Source of the DNA: Schizochytrium sp. CCTCC M209059
Taxonomy: Eukaryota > Sar > Bigyra > Thraustochytrida > Thraustochytriidae
Reading direction: 5' to 3'
DNA: 52,501 nucleotides
Assembly: GCA_000818945.1 (NCBI GenBank)
Contig: KN805381.1
Location: 171,842 to 224,342 of the forward strand
The notes under the pieces are model-generated. The model was not told the origin of the DNA. It saw only the letters and a program-made list of their open reading frames with translations, and made no database searches. A program made the translations under genes and the position numbers. This document shows positions 1-9,232 of the stretch, piece after piece; positions within the stretch are counted from its first letter, which is position 1; each line of letters begins with the position of its first letter.

Positions 1-976
1 AAGAAGCCCGCGAGCCCCTCCTCCTCGTCGTGCGTAGTGCGAGGACCGCCGCAACCCGAAACCCAAAACCGCCGGACCAGGCGCGGCGCGGCGCGGCTCC
101 GCGCGGCCAGGACGAGCCAGGACGAGCCAGCGCGTGGCCTCGAGCAGCCTCGCGCAGCCCAGCGCAGCCTCGCGCAGCCTCGCGCGGCCTCGCCCTCGCG
201 CCGCCCGGCGCCGCGCGAGACTCCGCGAGTTCGTGTTTGTCGGGGCCGCCGGGCGGGCCGCTGCCGGGTGGAGCCCGCTTTCTGGGTCGACCCAGCGGCG
301 CGAACGGTCAAATGGGAGCGGCCGGAGCGGATGGAGTGCTTGAGTGAGAGAGAGCGTCGGCGAGCGAGGGAGCGAGGGAGGTCTTGCCGTCTTGTCCCTG
401 GGGCTCGTTCCGCTGGGAAGGAGGAGAGGGGAAGAAGGAGTGAGTGGGTGGGTGGAGCTGGGCGAGATTGCTGCCTCGGACGAGGGCGGAAAATGATTGC
501 ACGATCCGCTCGCTTGCTTATTAGGCTTGCATGGTTTCTATGTGGCTCGTTTGATGGCTCGGTTTGATTGCTTGCTGCGGGGCGTGCGTTTCGTCGGCGG
601 CGGGTAACGAGCGGTTCTGATGATGGGATATGGCGTGCCATGGAGAAACCGCCAGCCAGCCAGCCAGCACGTTAATCAGACATTCGGACAGTCAGTGGAA
701 ACAAGCCTGGAAGGAAGACATATAGCGACCGCCAGCACACGCCACTCTTTGATCAACGTCCTTGTTCATTTCCTCCTCCTCCAGGACGTGTAAAGGGCCT
801 ATCTAGCCGGCCTCCTCAGACTTTGTTTGGCCAAGCCTATTGGTGTGCGAACGGTCAATTATCACGACGAGATCAGTAAGGCAATCATCACACGGGTGGC
901 GGCTGCGCTCGCGACTCATCATCCAGTGTAGAGAGCTCGCCGGCAGTGCGTGCGTCCTCGAACGCAGCGCTACACC
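1..976. other. GC-rich upstream region without a supported gene
   Basis: Very GC-rich up to about 300, with imperfect 9-10 bp repeats around 130-200 (CGCGCAGCC-like). The open frames here are arginine/alanine/proline-rich reflections of that composition and have no recognisable domain. The part from about 600 to 976 is of more ordinary composition, holds a short CCAG repeat near 652-668, and is presumably promoter and 5' leader of the deubiquitinase gene that follows. Confidence 0.5.
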
Positions 977-3900
977 ATGTATATGCCGTCCTCCTCCTCT
1001 TCGGGACGGTCGGCGCGCTCTGCAAGCAGCAGCGGCAGCAATCAAAGCTCGACAAGTCTGTCATCCGGCTCCTCCTTCGACAGCGCTGACTTGAACGATT
1101 GTGACGCTACTGGCGCAGAATACGACTTCGCCAAACACGACACTAACAAGCGCGTACTCGATGCCTTCGTGGCCAAACACGGAGCGCACGCTCTCGACCC
1201 ATGCGACCGGCTTTCTACGGAAATAGTTGGCCTTCACAACCAAGGCGCAACATGCTATCTCAACTCGCTTCTGCAAACCTTGTTCTTTACCAAAACATTT
1301 CGGGAACGCATTTATGACTGGGTCAAGCCACCGCCGCAACAAGGTGGCCCTGACAAGAAAGAAGACACGACAAACACAGAAACTCAGGGCGACACGGAAG
1401 ACAATGCCCAAGTCGAGAACAAAAAGGGCAACAATGACGACACCGAGACCATGTGCATTCCACTGCAAGTGCAGCGACTTTTTGCTCGCCTTCAATTTGC
1501 CGAAGAGGCCGCCGTGACAACAAATGATCTCACCACAAGTTTTGGCTGGTCTGACGGAGATGCCTTTGAGCAGCAGGATGTCCAGGAACTTGCGCGTGTG
1601 CTCTTTGACTCTCTCGAGCAGGCCAAAGAGGGCAAGGCCCTCACCGAACCTTTTAAAGGCTCGCTTGTCGACTATATTCGATGCCTCCGCTGCTCCCATC
1701 GACGAGCGCGTCGCGAAGACTTTCAAGACCTCAGCCTCGTTGTTCAAGATGCAGATTCAGTGCCCGCTGCCTTAAAGGACTTTGTTCAGGTGGAGCGTCT
1801 CGAGGGTGACAATCAGTACTTTTGCGAGCATTGCGACATGAAGACCGATGCCGTCAAGGGTCATCGCCTCGTCAAATTGCCCTCCACACTCGTTCTTCAC
1901 CTCAAGCGCTTCGAGTTTGACTGGGAAACAGGCAGGCGAAGTAAAATCGATGACTCTCTTGACATTCCTCTTCGTATTGACGTCGCACCTCTCATCGGCC
2001 TGGATGATGACCGCGATGACGCCAAGGACGGCAGCGAGCACTCGCCATGCGAAGACAACGAACCCCAACCCAATCTCGCCGAAGACTCGATTTCAGACTC
2101 GCTCTGCGAAGATCTTCTCGCATGCAAGGCAGCCTTGCAGCCCCAACAATACACGGAACAGGACCCTCTTGGCTCCAGCGACGCCTCTGCCCTCGCGAAA
2201 ACTCCGACGAGCTTCAAGCTCTCCGCTATTATTGTTCACCAGGGCGGAGCTAATTCGGGACACTACTATGCCATCGCGCGGACCGGCGAGGAGTCTTGGC
2301 ACGAGTTCAACGACACCTTTGTCTCACAAGTTGATGAAGCCGAAGTCGAGCGCATGTGCCGTCCCGGGGGTTGCCTTGCCGATGGTGGAGCGTACATGCT
2401 TTTTTATACGCGTGAGGGAGATGAGAGCGCTCAAGGGCTCGCCAGATCTGTCATGCCTCGTCAGGATCTAATTGACTGGGTACAGCAAAGGAATGAGCAG
2501 AGGAGCTTTCTTCGTAGAGTCCGCGCCATGGACAATAAGCTCGTTCGCATTCGCGTCATTGCCAGCGCCGCGGTGGACTCGAATCATCGCGCAATTTCAA
2601 ACATGCCAACTTCTACTGTAATAACCTTACACGGGGGCAAGGCCACTCCAGCCGATGTGAAAAATCGGGCTTACCGTCAGCTCGTTCCCCAGGCCGCGGC
2701 AGAAGTCTGCCCGCTTGTTCGCTGTCGCCTTCGTCGCGTTCGGGAAAACATGCATCGCATCGGCGCAGTGATTGATGAAACGGAAGATCGCACGCTCGAA
2801 GAACTTGGCTTTGTCGGCCAGGCCACTCTCTTGCTCGAAATCTGTCCTCCATGGATTGAAGCTCAGGAAGATGCCAAAGAACTTGTAAGCGACTCGACCA
2901 CGACCGACGTTGCTGGACTTGTCCAAGTTCGTCTCTTCATGTGGGATAGCAATCTCTGTCAGCCGCTCCCTCTTCGCGCCGGGCGATGCGAAAGTGATCA
3001 GCTCAGCACAGATTCTACATACTCTCTGCACACCTCAATGCTGCCAATTGTATTGCCAGAGTCCCTGACCTTGACGCAAGCCCGAGCGTTTATTGCAGGC
3101 ATCTTGGATATTGACGCAGCAGATCTGCGTCTTTTGCGCGCCAAGAATTTACTCCATAACAAGCGCTCCATTTCGGATAGAGTCGTGGAAGTTCTCGAAG
3201 AAAGTCTTCAAGACACGGGTGCCGCCTTTGGCCAACTCTTTCATAGTGGTGATGGTGTCCTGATTGCGCGAGAGTCACAGCAGAGCGCTAGTGCCGTTGC
3301 AAACGCGTACGACGAGGCCATGAGCTATCTCGAGGTCTCTTTCAACGATCCGAGGCTCAATCAACGCGGAGAACCGGTGCAATATGAACATTCGATCCGT
3401 GTGAAACGAGAAATGACACTTTGCGCCCTCAAAGAGCGTCTCTTGCAGTCATTGGACAAGGACCTCGATCCGGATCAGTTCCATCTTCGGAGCGCTGCCA
3501 AGGCTCCTCAAATCAAGGACACCTCGCAGACTGTGGAGCAAGCCGGATTCAGTGATCATAGCGTTGTGCATCTCGGTAAGGGCAAGCCAATTCCAGCTGG
3601 CAAAATGCTTATGCGTATCTTTCTGCGTAACAGCCCCGAGGTTGCTGCTCGCGTGTTCGTTCCCGAACGCGCACTCGTTGATGATGTCCGCGCCGCTGTG
3701 TCCACAGAACTCAAGGTGTCCAGTGTCCGCATCTTCGATCGTTCTCCACGAGGGGAGGAGGGCGACGAGCTTCACGATGGCATGCCCATGCGCCGTCTTG
3801 CAGACGGCCGGAGCGTCTTTGTCGAGCTTGGACCTTCCACACAAGAACCATCGCAAGAGATTCCCGATGAGCGCGCGGCAGCTCCCAATCACGACAAGAA

Positions 3901-5254
3901 CTCTGACGTAAAAGGAGAGCAAGTCTTGCAAAACTCCTCTCAGGAGCCAGTACGTGAGCATGAGGCAACGGCTAGCCTGAACAAGAGCTCTTTCGATGCT
4001 ACAGAACCCGTGGACGATACAGGACATCAATCTTGCTCACAGCGTGGGAATTCTTTAAAAGCTGCCATGAAGGTTAAGCCACCTACTTGGCAACTGGATA
4101 GTGACGGTGTTGAGAATTTTACAGAGCTTACACCGGGCCATGCGAGTCGAGCATCGCTTAAACGTGTTCCATCTCTGGATCTAGCCAGTTTGCCACCGGT
4201 GGACGAGCGCACTTCTTATCAGGAAGAGTTTGAAGCCCAAAAGGACCAATGGTCCGAGTCGTGGCGTGCTGCGGCGGAAGCCGAGGCCGCTGGCCTTGAT
4301 CAGGAAGACTCGCTAGAGCCTCGGCAGTCGCCGTCCAAGAACAAACTCTTGGAAGAGAACGTCTTCGCGCCAGGCGCTCGTGTTCTCGCCAAAGACCCGC
4401 AGTGGAAGCGCTTCTTCCCGGGGACGATCTTTTCGCACTGCCAAGATTCTGACACCTTTGCGGTTGACTTTGACGATGGTGACCGGCTTGAAAGCGTTTC
4501 CAGAGCATACCTTCGCGCGCAGGTATCGCATCAGGCACTGCCACAAGCAGGGTCCACCGCTGACGTCAGTCTTGCTCGCGCAGACATGCAAGAACACGAA
4601 ACTGTGCGAGAGGGCGCTGATGCTATGCAAGTTGTCGAGGAGAATCATCAGGACAACGATAGGGAGAATGAAGAGCAAGATAACAACACCGAAGTGGGAT
4701 CCGCCCAAGATCTTGTGCGCGGACTCGAGGCGAGCGATGATCTCTGCCCTGCAGACAAAAAGGCCCGCCGCCGCGAAAAGATTGCGTCGCGCGATTTCAG
4801 ACTACAGCTTTTGCACATGGAAGCAAGCGCGGCTCCCACCAATAACTTTAACCCCGAGCCAGTAATCGAGCCCATCAAGCCAACTCGAGCGCAATCCTCT
4901 CCATCTCGCTCGCGTGCTCGTGTGTATCTTAGTGACGGGCAGTCGAGGCAAAATCGTGTGCAGTCTTCGAAAATCTCGCGACCCAAGACCTTGGAGCCCT
5001 TGGCCGCAAGGCCGCAAGCTTCCGTCATACCAGGCCCTCGCGACCCGCTCGAGGTCGCCCCACAATCGCGCATTCCACGACTTGCAGCGCTTCGTCCGTC
5101 GAACAAAGTAGGACCTAACGCTCTTGCAAGCCCTCGCGTCCCCTTTAAACATTCAGCCCGTGTGTTGCGTGATGCTCGACTCGAACCTCCGCATCAAGAG
5201 AACGACCCAACTCAAAGTCAGGCAGCATCATCACTTCCGCCTCTCGAGAAATAA
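977..5254 (+). CDS. USP47/USP40-like ubiquitin-specific protease with Tudor-like C-terminal domain
   Basis: Cysteine protease that should remove ubiquitin from substrates (peptidase family C19). The 1425-residue protein begins at the first ATG of the frame; further upstream the frame offers only a GTG. After a Ser-rich N-terminus the Cys box (GATCYLNSLLQTLFF) places the nucleophile at about C93. Two CxxC pairs (C236/C239 and C283/C286) form the usual USP zinc site. The His box (NSGHYYAIAR) puts the catalytic His at about H429, followed by WHEFNDTFVS and AYMLFYTRE. The spacing and SFGW/QQDVQEL motifs resemble human USP47 most. Roughly residues 540-960 look like several ubiquitin-like folds, as USP47 has. 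A basic/aromatic module at about 1129-1185 (PGARVLAKD, FDDGDRLESV) resembles a Tudor/SGF29-type chromatin reader, which is not usual for USP47. The C-terminus is Ser/Pro/Arg-rich and probably disordered. A family-level call is secure; orthology is not. Confidence 0.94.
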   Translation: MYMPSSSSSGRSARSASSSGSNQSSTSLSSGSSFDSADLNDCDATGAEYDFAKHDTNKRVLDAFVAKHGAHALDPCDRLSTEIVGLHNQGATCYLNSLLQTLFFTKTFRERIYDWVKPPPQQGGPDKKEDTTNTETQGDTEDNAQVENKKGNNDDTETMCIPLQVQRLFARLQFAEEAAVTTNDLTTSFGWSDGDAFEQQDVQELARVLFDSLEQAKEGKALTEPFKGSLVDYIRCLRCSHRRARREDFQDLSLVVQDADSVPAALKDFVQVERLEGDNQYFCEHCDMKTDAVKGHRLVKLPSTLVLHLKRFEFDWETGRRSKIDDSLDIPLRIDVAPLIGLDDDRDDAKDGSEHSPCEDNEPQPNLAEDSISDSLCEDLLACKAALQPQQYTEQDPLGSSDASALAKTPTSFKLSAIIVHQGGANSGHYYAIARTGEESWHEFNDTFVSQVDEAEVERMCRPGGCLADGGAYMLFYTREGDESAQGLARSVMPRQDLIDWVQQRNEQRSFLRRVRAMDNKLVRIRVIASAAVDSNHRAISNMPTSTVITLHGGKATPADVKNRAYRQLVPQAAAEVCPLVRCRLRRVRENMHRIGAVIDETEDRTLEELGFVGQATLLLEICPPWIEAQEDAKELVSDSTTTDVAGLVQVRLFMWDSNLCQPLPLRAGRCESDQLSTDSTYSLHTSMLPIVLPESLTLTQARAFIAGILDIDAADLRLLRAKNLLHNKRSISDRVVEVLEESLQDTGAAFGQLFHSGDGVLIARESQQSASAVANAYDEAMSYLEVSFNDPRLNQRGEPVQYEHSIRVKREMTLCALKERLLQSLDKDLDPDQFHLRSAAKAPQIKDTSQTVEQAGFSDHSVVHLGKGKPIPAGKMLMRIFLRNSPEVAARVFVPERALVDDVRAAVSTELKVSSVRIFDRSPRGEEGDELHDGMPMRRLADGRSVFVELGPSTQEPSQEIPDERAAAPNHDKNSDVKGEQVLQNSSQEPVREHEATASLNKSSFDATEPVDDTGHQSCSQRGNSLKAAMKVKPPTWQLDSDGVENFTELTPGHASRASLKRVPSLDLASLPPVDERTSYQEEFEAQKDQWSESWRAAAEAEAAGLDQEDSLEPRQSPSKNKLLEENVFAPGARVLAKDPQWKRFFPGTIFSHCQDSDTFAVDFDDGDRLESVSRAYLRAQVSHQALPQAGSTADVSLARADMQEHETVREGADAMQVVEENHQDNDRENEEQDNNTEVGSAQDLVRGLEASDDLCPADKKARRREKIASRDFRLQLLHMEASAAPTNNFNPEPVIEPIKPTRAQSSPSRSRARVYLSDGQSRQNRVQSSKISRPKTLEPLAARPQASVIPGPRDPLEVAPQSRIPRLAALRPSNKVGPNALASPRVPFKHSARVLRDARLEPPHQENDPTQSQAASSLPPLEK

Positions 5255-5717
5255 AATGAACAAGCCAATATTTCTTCTCTGTTGACCTTAAGTCAAGATC
5301 TTTCTCGACTCATACATTCCCGTCGAATAGATCAATGCTTATTGCCAACTCAGTCTTGCCGCAAAGGTCCTGACGGACTCACAGTAAGTGTATTCTTGTA
5401 CGTATTTTCCGGGCGAAAGCCTTCTCTTCCTTCCTTTATCTCGCCAAATCGATCATCCTACCTTTTCCCCCTGAAATAAATCCCTTCTTGCCCAGACCTC
5501 CTATCCACATGGCGACTTGCATTTTCCAAGAACCCACCCGACCTCTCTCTACACTCTTGCAGCATCGTCACGATTCTCATGCATCCCATCCCACCGCCAT
5601 AGCATCTCTCGCAGCACCGTCTTTCTCTCCTTAGACAGAATGGCACCACCAAACAAACACCTGCAACCAACCCCTTTATTAACAAGCTTGCGCTCCCAAT
5701 GTTCCGTGTTTCGTACT
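5255..5717. other. 3' flank of the deubiquitinase gene and upstream region of the tRNA
   Basis: AT-richer than the coding DNA around it. The deubiquitinase stop codon lies inside an AATAAA hexamer, and another AATAAA occurs at about 5475, either of which may direct 3'-end formation. No open frame here looks like a protein. Confidence 0.5.
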
Positions 5718-5828
5718 GGGATGATGCCGGAGTGGTCTAACGGGTTGGACTTGAAGTAGGCCGTCTACACGGCGCCTACCGGGTATCCAATGGGTTCGCC
5801 CTCGCAGGTTCGAACCCTGCTCATCTCG
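5718..5828 (+). tRNA. tRNA-Ser(UGA) with 29-nt intron
   Basis: A type II cloverleaf can be folded by eye. The acceptor stem GGGATGA (5718-5724) pairs with TCATCTC (5821-5827), with one G-U. The D-arm carries an A box (TGCCGGAGTGG). The anticodon stem TTGGA/TCCAA is at 5745-5749/5786-5790, followed by a long variable arm with a GGG-TTCG-CCC hairpin, and the T-arm holds a perfect B box (GGTTCGAACC). The loop between the anticodon stem strands is 36 nt; removing 29 nt (5756-5784) after position 37 leaves CTTGAAA with anticodon TGA, which reads UCA serine codons. The intron folds into nested GTAGG/CCTAC and CCG/CGG stems. A run of T from 5832 is the RNA polymerase III terminator. CCA is not encoded. 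Confidence 0.94.
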
Positions 5829-5831
5829 ATC

Positions 5832-5840
5832 TTTTTTTTT
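5832..5840 (+). terminator. RNA polymerase III oligo-T terminator
   Basis: An uninterrupted run of about nine T residues four bases after the tRNA discriminator base, as expected for Pol III termination on the + strand. Confidence 0.85.
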
Positions 5841-6076
5841 ATTTTTGTTTGTTTTTTCCATTTCTTTTTGCCCTCTGCTTATGCGGGCTGCTGAAGACCG
5901 CCGTCTCCAAGGGAGCAGAAACCGATCGAAGGCAGCCAGCCTGCCCCCGCGACTCGCGGGGCAGCGCGGCGGCAGCGACGCAGACCGCGACGCAGACCGC
6001 GACGGAGACGAAGACCGAGAAGGCAGACGCATCCTCGAATTCCTCTTCTTTTGAGCGGGGTGGTCAAGAAGGGGAG

Positions 6077-8641
6077 ATGAAGCCGCGGAAACAGAACTGG
6101 AGACGCGAGATGCGGTTGGCGAGAGCTCGTGCCGACCGCTTCGGGCGGGCGAGCTTGCAGTGGTTGCGTGCGAACGGCAAAAGACGGGTGGCGGTGGCTC
6201 TGCTCGTGGTCGCCGGTGCTTTCATGGTCGTAGCGAGATTATTTGGGATGCCCGTGATCGAGGCGAGCCCTATCGTCGTGTCACGGATTCAGGACACGTT
6301 AGCGACACGTCTTCGTCATGATGGAAATCGGGACGTAAGCGGCTTGATCGCCCTGGCCAAACGAAGACTTCCTGCCAAAGATGCAGCGTTGATACATTTT
6401 GTGCTCGAAGACCCGCAAGATGCTGAATCCGGGACGGAAGAAGACTGGTTTGAGTTTCATCAGTCGCGGGCGTCTTCGCGCATCGTAATCCATGGCACCA
6501 GTCTTAGCGCGCTCTCGTATGGCCTTGGCGATATGTACCGTCGCGACTGTGGCGTGGAGCTTCTCTCATGGGCGTCTCGCGGAGAGAAATTTCCACCGAG
6601 CTATTCTTGTCTCGGTAATGTGCACGTTCGAAGCGGCCGTTTTCGGGCACGCGTGCCCTGGCGATACTACCTTAACCAGGTGACCTGGAGCTACAGCATG
6701 TCGACGTGGGGCTGGAGCCGCTGGGAGGATGAGCTGGATTGGATGGCCCTCCATGGTATCAACTTGGCACTGGCGCACCTAGGCCAGGAAAAACTCTGGG
6801 AGCGCGTGTATCGTGATTTGCTTGGGCCCGAGCGCAAGTTCGACCGCGAAGCGTTTTTTACTGGTAGTGCATACTTTTCATGGCAGCGAATGGGCAACAT
6901 TCAGGGAGTCGGAACGCCCGTCTCGGACGCGGTGCTCGCCGCGCAACTGCAACTGCAACATCAGATTCTTGCGCGCATGATTGACTTGGGCATTGCTCCA
7001 ATTCTCCCGGCCTTCAACTTGTACGTCCCCGAGCAGGTTGCTCTCTTGAGTAGCGCGAGTGAAATAACCTCATTCTGGTCAGGCTTCACCTCGCCGCGGT
7101 ACTCGGGCTTGCAGCGCTTGAGACCTGACGATCCTCTGGTGAAAGAGATTTCCACTCGTTTTATGGAGGTGCAGCACGCGGAATACGCCGCAGAGCTTGA
7201 GCGTCTCCCGGTGCATTTTTACTCTTGCGACTTGTACAATGAGATGAGCTCGGGTGACCTTTCGAGTGTGAGCGGGGCATTTCGCGCCGCTTTTGAGCCT
7301 GTGCGCGACACTGACGCACAAGCTATCTTTGTGGTGCAAATGTGGTTCTTGGCGCACGGAGACTCTGATTGGCCACTCTCCAAAGCGAAGGCGTTTTTGG
7401 ATGCTGTCCCACGGGATCGGGTTCTTTACCTTGATTTGCACGGCGAAAAGAGACCGCAATGGGAGCGTCTTCGCCCCGTCCTTCAGGACGCCCGTCTCGT
7501 CTGGACGTATTTGCACAATTTTGGTGGTGGCAAGAGTTTTGCGGGTGAGATGCGACACGTCAAAGAGTCAATACACGCCGCGGTTCGCACCGGCAAGGTT
7601 CAGGGCATAGGTCTCGCGATGGAAGGAATCGAACAGAATGAAATCGCCTACCATCAGGTCCTCGATCTGGCCTGGGTTCATGCTAACTCCGAGCCTGTAG
7701 AGCAGTGGGTCCGGACGTGGGCTGCCGCGCGCTATCGTCTCGGCGTCCGTCCCGATAGCGAGGAAGCTCGCGACCTTGCCGCCGATGCTTGGGTGTGCGC
7801 CTTCCAGAGTGCATACAGTCGTCCGCAGCATCTTGTAGGCTGGGGCAACACAAAGTGTGTTCTTGAGCTCAGACCTGCAATTTATATGCGACACAGCGGC
7901 TTTCAACCTACCGCAATTGCATACGCTCCAGCCAAGCTGCGGACTTGCACGTCCATGTTGGCGCGCGCCGCAATGAAGAGTCTCCCGAACGAGGCAGCGC
8001 ACAATGTGCTTTCTTATGATTTGGTGGACTTTGCGCGTCAGTCCATCTGCGACAAAGCTCTTGTGGTTTCGACACACATTGGGCACCTTTTCAAGCACGG
8101 AATCTATGAGGAGGCTGACTTTGCAAGACTGGAGACCTTTACGCGATGGCTCACCAATCTTTCGGAACGCATGGCTGACCTGCTTGACTCACATTGGATG
8201 TGGGCACGCAGCTCAGATAGCGTCGATGACGGCCTGGCCGGTCCTGGAGAACTTGCAGATTTGCGCGAGCTCTTTACGCGCTGGTCCAGACACACGGCTC
8301 TTTTGGATGGCTATGCGTCGCGGCTCACGGGCGATCTCGCGCGTCATGTCTACCTTCCACGATGGCAAGCTTTTCTTCAGGCGCTGCTGCGCGGAGAAAA
8401 TGGCAGGGGTCGTGGCATGCGCGTCGAATTTGCCAAGATTGTTGATGATTTTGTGCAGAAAGCACCCGACCTTTCATCTCTTGCAGCATCGACAAGTCCA
8501 GAGCAGGTGCTTGCCCTTCTCAAGGAGCTGGAGGCCATGGATGCTGCCTCGTTGCTGCGTATGGACGCCGCCTCGCTGTTGCGCATGGATGCCACCTCGT
8601 CGTTGCAAAATACTGCTGCTAATACTCCTCCTGTCTCGTAA
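6077..8641 (+). CDS. NAGLU: alpha-N-acetylglucosaminidase (GH89), predicted type II membrane protein
   Basis: Glycoside hydrolase of family 89, which releases terminal alpha-linked N-acetylglucosamine; in animals it is the lysosomal enzyme of heparan sulfate breakdown. The 854-residue protein starts at the first ATG of the frame. GH89 hallmarks are clear: the WRYYLNQVTWSYSMSTWGW block, then RWEDELDWMALHGINLAL. The acid/base Glu is predicted at about E389 (YNEMSSG) and the nucleophile at about E516 (MEGIEQNE), both aligned by motif with the human enzyme's E316 and E446. Residues 37-57 (VAVALLVVAGAFMVVARLF) follow a very basic N-terminus, so a signal anchor with a luminal or extracellular catalytic domain is more likely than a cleaved signal. 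The C-terminus carries a degenerate three-copy MDAASLLR repeat. The 5' flank contains the tRNA-Ser gene, so its promoter must lie within or downstream of the tRNA. Confidence 0.95.
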   Translation: MKPRKQNWRREMRLARARADRFGRASLQWLRANGKRRVAVALLVVAGAFMVVARLFGMPVIEASPIVVSRIQDTLATRLRHDGNRDVSGLIALAKRRLPAKDAALIHFVLEDPQDAESGTEEDWFEFHQSRASSRIVIHGTSLSALSYGLGDMYRRDCGVELLSWASRGEKFPPSYSCLGNVHVRSGRFRARVPWRYYLNQVTWSYSMSTWGWSRWEDELDWMALHGINLALAHLGQEKLWERVYRDLLGPERKFDREAFFTGSAYFSWQRMGNIQGVGTPVSDAVLAAQLQLQHQILARMIDLGIAPILPAFNLYVPEQVALLSSASEITSFWSGFTSPRYSGLQRLRPDDPLVKEISTRFMEVQHAEYAAELERLPVHFYSCDLYNEMSSGDLSSVSGAFRAAFEPVRDTDAQAIFVVQMWFLAHGDSDWPLSKAKAFLDAVPRDRVLYLDLHGEKRPQWERLRPVLQDARLVWTYLHNFGGGKSFAGEMRHVKESIHAAVRTGKVQGIGLAMEGIEQNEIAYHQVLDLAWVHANSEPVEQWVRTWAAARYRLGVRPDSEEARDLAADAWVCAFQSAYSRPQHLVGWGNTKCVLELRPAIYMRHSGFQPTAIAYAPAKLRTCTSMLARAAMKSLPNEAAHNVLSYDLVDFARQSICDKALVVSTHIGHLFKHGIYEEADFARLETFTRWLTNLSERMADLLDSHWMWARSSDSVDDGLAGPGELADLRELFTRWSRHTALLDGYASRLTGDLARHVYLPRWQAFLQALLRGENGRGRGMRVEFAKIVDDFVQKAPDLSSLAASTSPEQVLALLKELEAMDAASLLRMDAASLLRMDATSSLQNTAANTPPVS
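8537..8602 (+). repeat. in-frame 24-bp repeat at the NAGLU C-terminus
   Basis: About two and a half diverged copies of a 24-bp unit encoding MDAASLLR, MDAASLLR, then MDATSSL. The repeat expands the C-terminal tail outside the catalytic domain; synonymous differences between copies show that it is not a very recent duplication. Confidence 0.7.
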
Positions 8642-8919
8642 AACTTTCCAGCATACAGTGAGATAATAATTTGTGTTGATTTTCCTGTTCACAAGCTTTT
8701 GTCCCAGCTGCCAGGGCAAAGCAACTTGATTAGCAACGGTCAGTTCGCTTCCTATTTCTCTTAGTGGCGAACAGTGCGAATACTCGTGGTCATTGCGCTG
8801 ATTGATCGATTCATTGGGTTAAAGTACCACCAGGCCTACGACTCTCCGCCGCACATCCCTCCCCTAGAAGGCCTACGACTAAGGCAGCGCTGCTGTTTGA
8901 CCACACGCTTTACGAATTC

Positions 8920-9214
8920 ATGGACACTATTGGCTTTGAGCTCAGAACCCTCGCAAATGCATACTCTGATGGCTCCCCTCGTCGGAGACACATGTGCGTA
9001 TACTATTATGGCAATTACCTGGATCTGAAGGAAGCCGCTCAGTTTGCGGAGGTTGCAGACCTTGGCAAAGACAGTGTGCTTATGCTTTTTGCTCATGCCC
9101 ACTTCTGCTTACAGCGACGCCGTGGAGGGAGTGTTGAAGAAGATAGACGGCAAGACCAATGCTGCTGCTTCTGCTGATGATAACCGTGATCGCGCAAAGC
9201 TCTACGAGCTGCAT
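8920..9214 (+). other. coding-like region upstream of the EHD-type GTPase, probable unresolved 5' exon(s)
   Basis: Two frames look coding here. From the ATG at 8920 (good context) an open frame reads MDTIGFELRTLANAYSDG and on to YYYGNYLDLKEAAQFAEV. From about 9115 a second frame reads DAVEGVLKKIDGKTNAAA and then RDRAKLYELH, ending at TGA 9215-9217. The second frame is the frame of the GTPase that starts at 9233, so only that TGA separates them. A GTGCGT donor at 8994 and a pyrimidine-rich CTTACAG acceptor at 9108-9114 would join the frames as a 121-nt intron. Removing just 9075-9114, which is bounded by ACAG repeats, would also do so but is not GT-AG. Whether these are real exons, a short upstream ORF or decayed coding DNA cannot be settled from sequence. 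Confidence 0.4.
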
Positions 9215-9232
9215 TGAATTCAGGAAAGGCGC

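Noticed and set aside
5849..6076. Upstream extension of the NAGLU frame
   Set aside because: It starts at TTG right after the tRNA terminator and contains no ATG; the membrane anchor follows naturally from the ATG at 6077.
9215..9217. Selenocysteine codon at the in-frame TGA
   Set aside because: No redox motif surrounds it and no downstream SECIS-like element was evident; intron, upstream ORF or inactivation are simpler.
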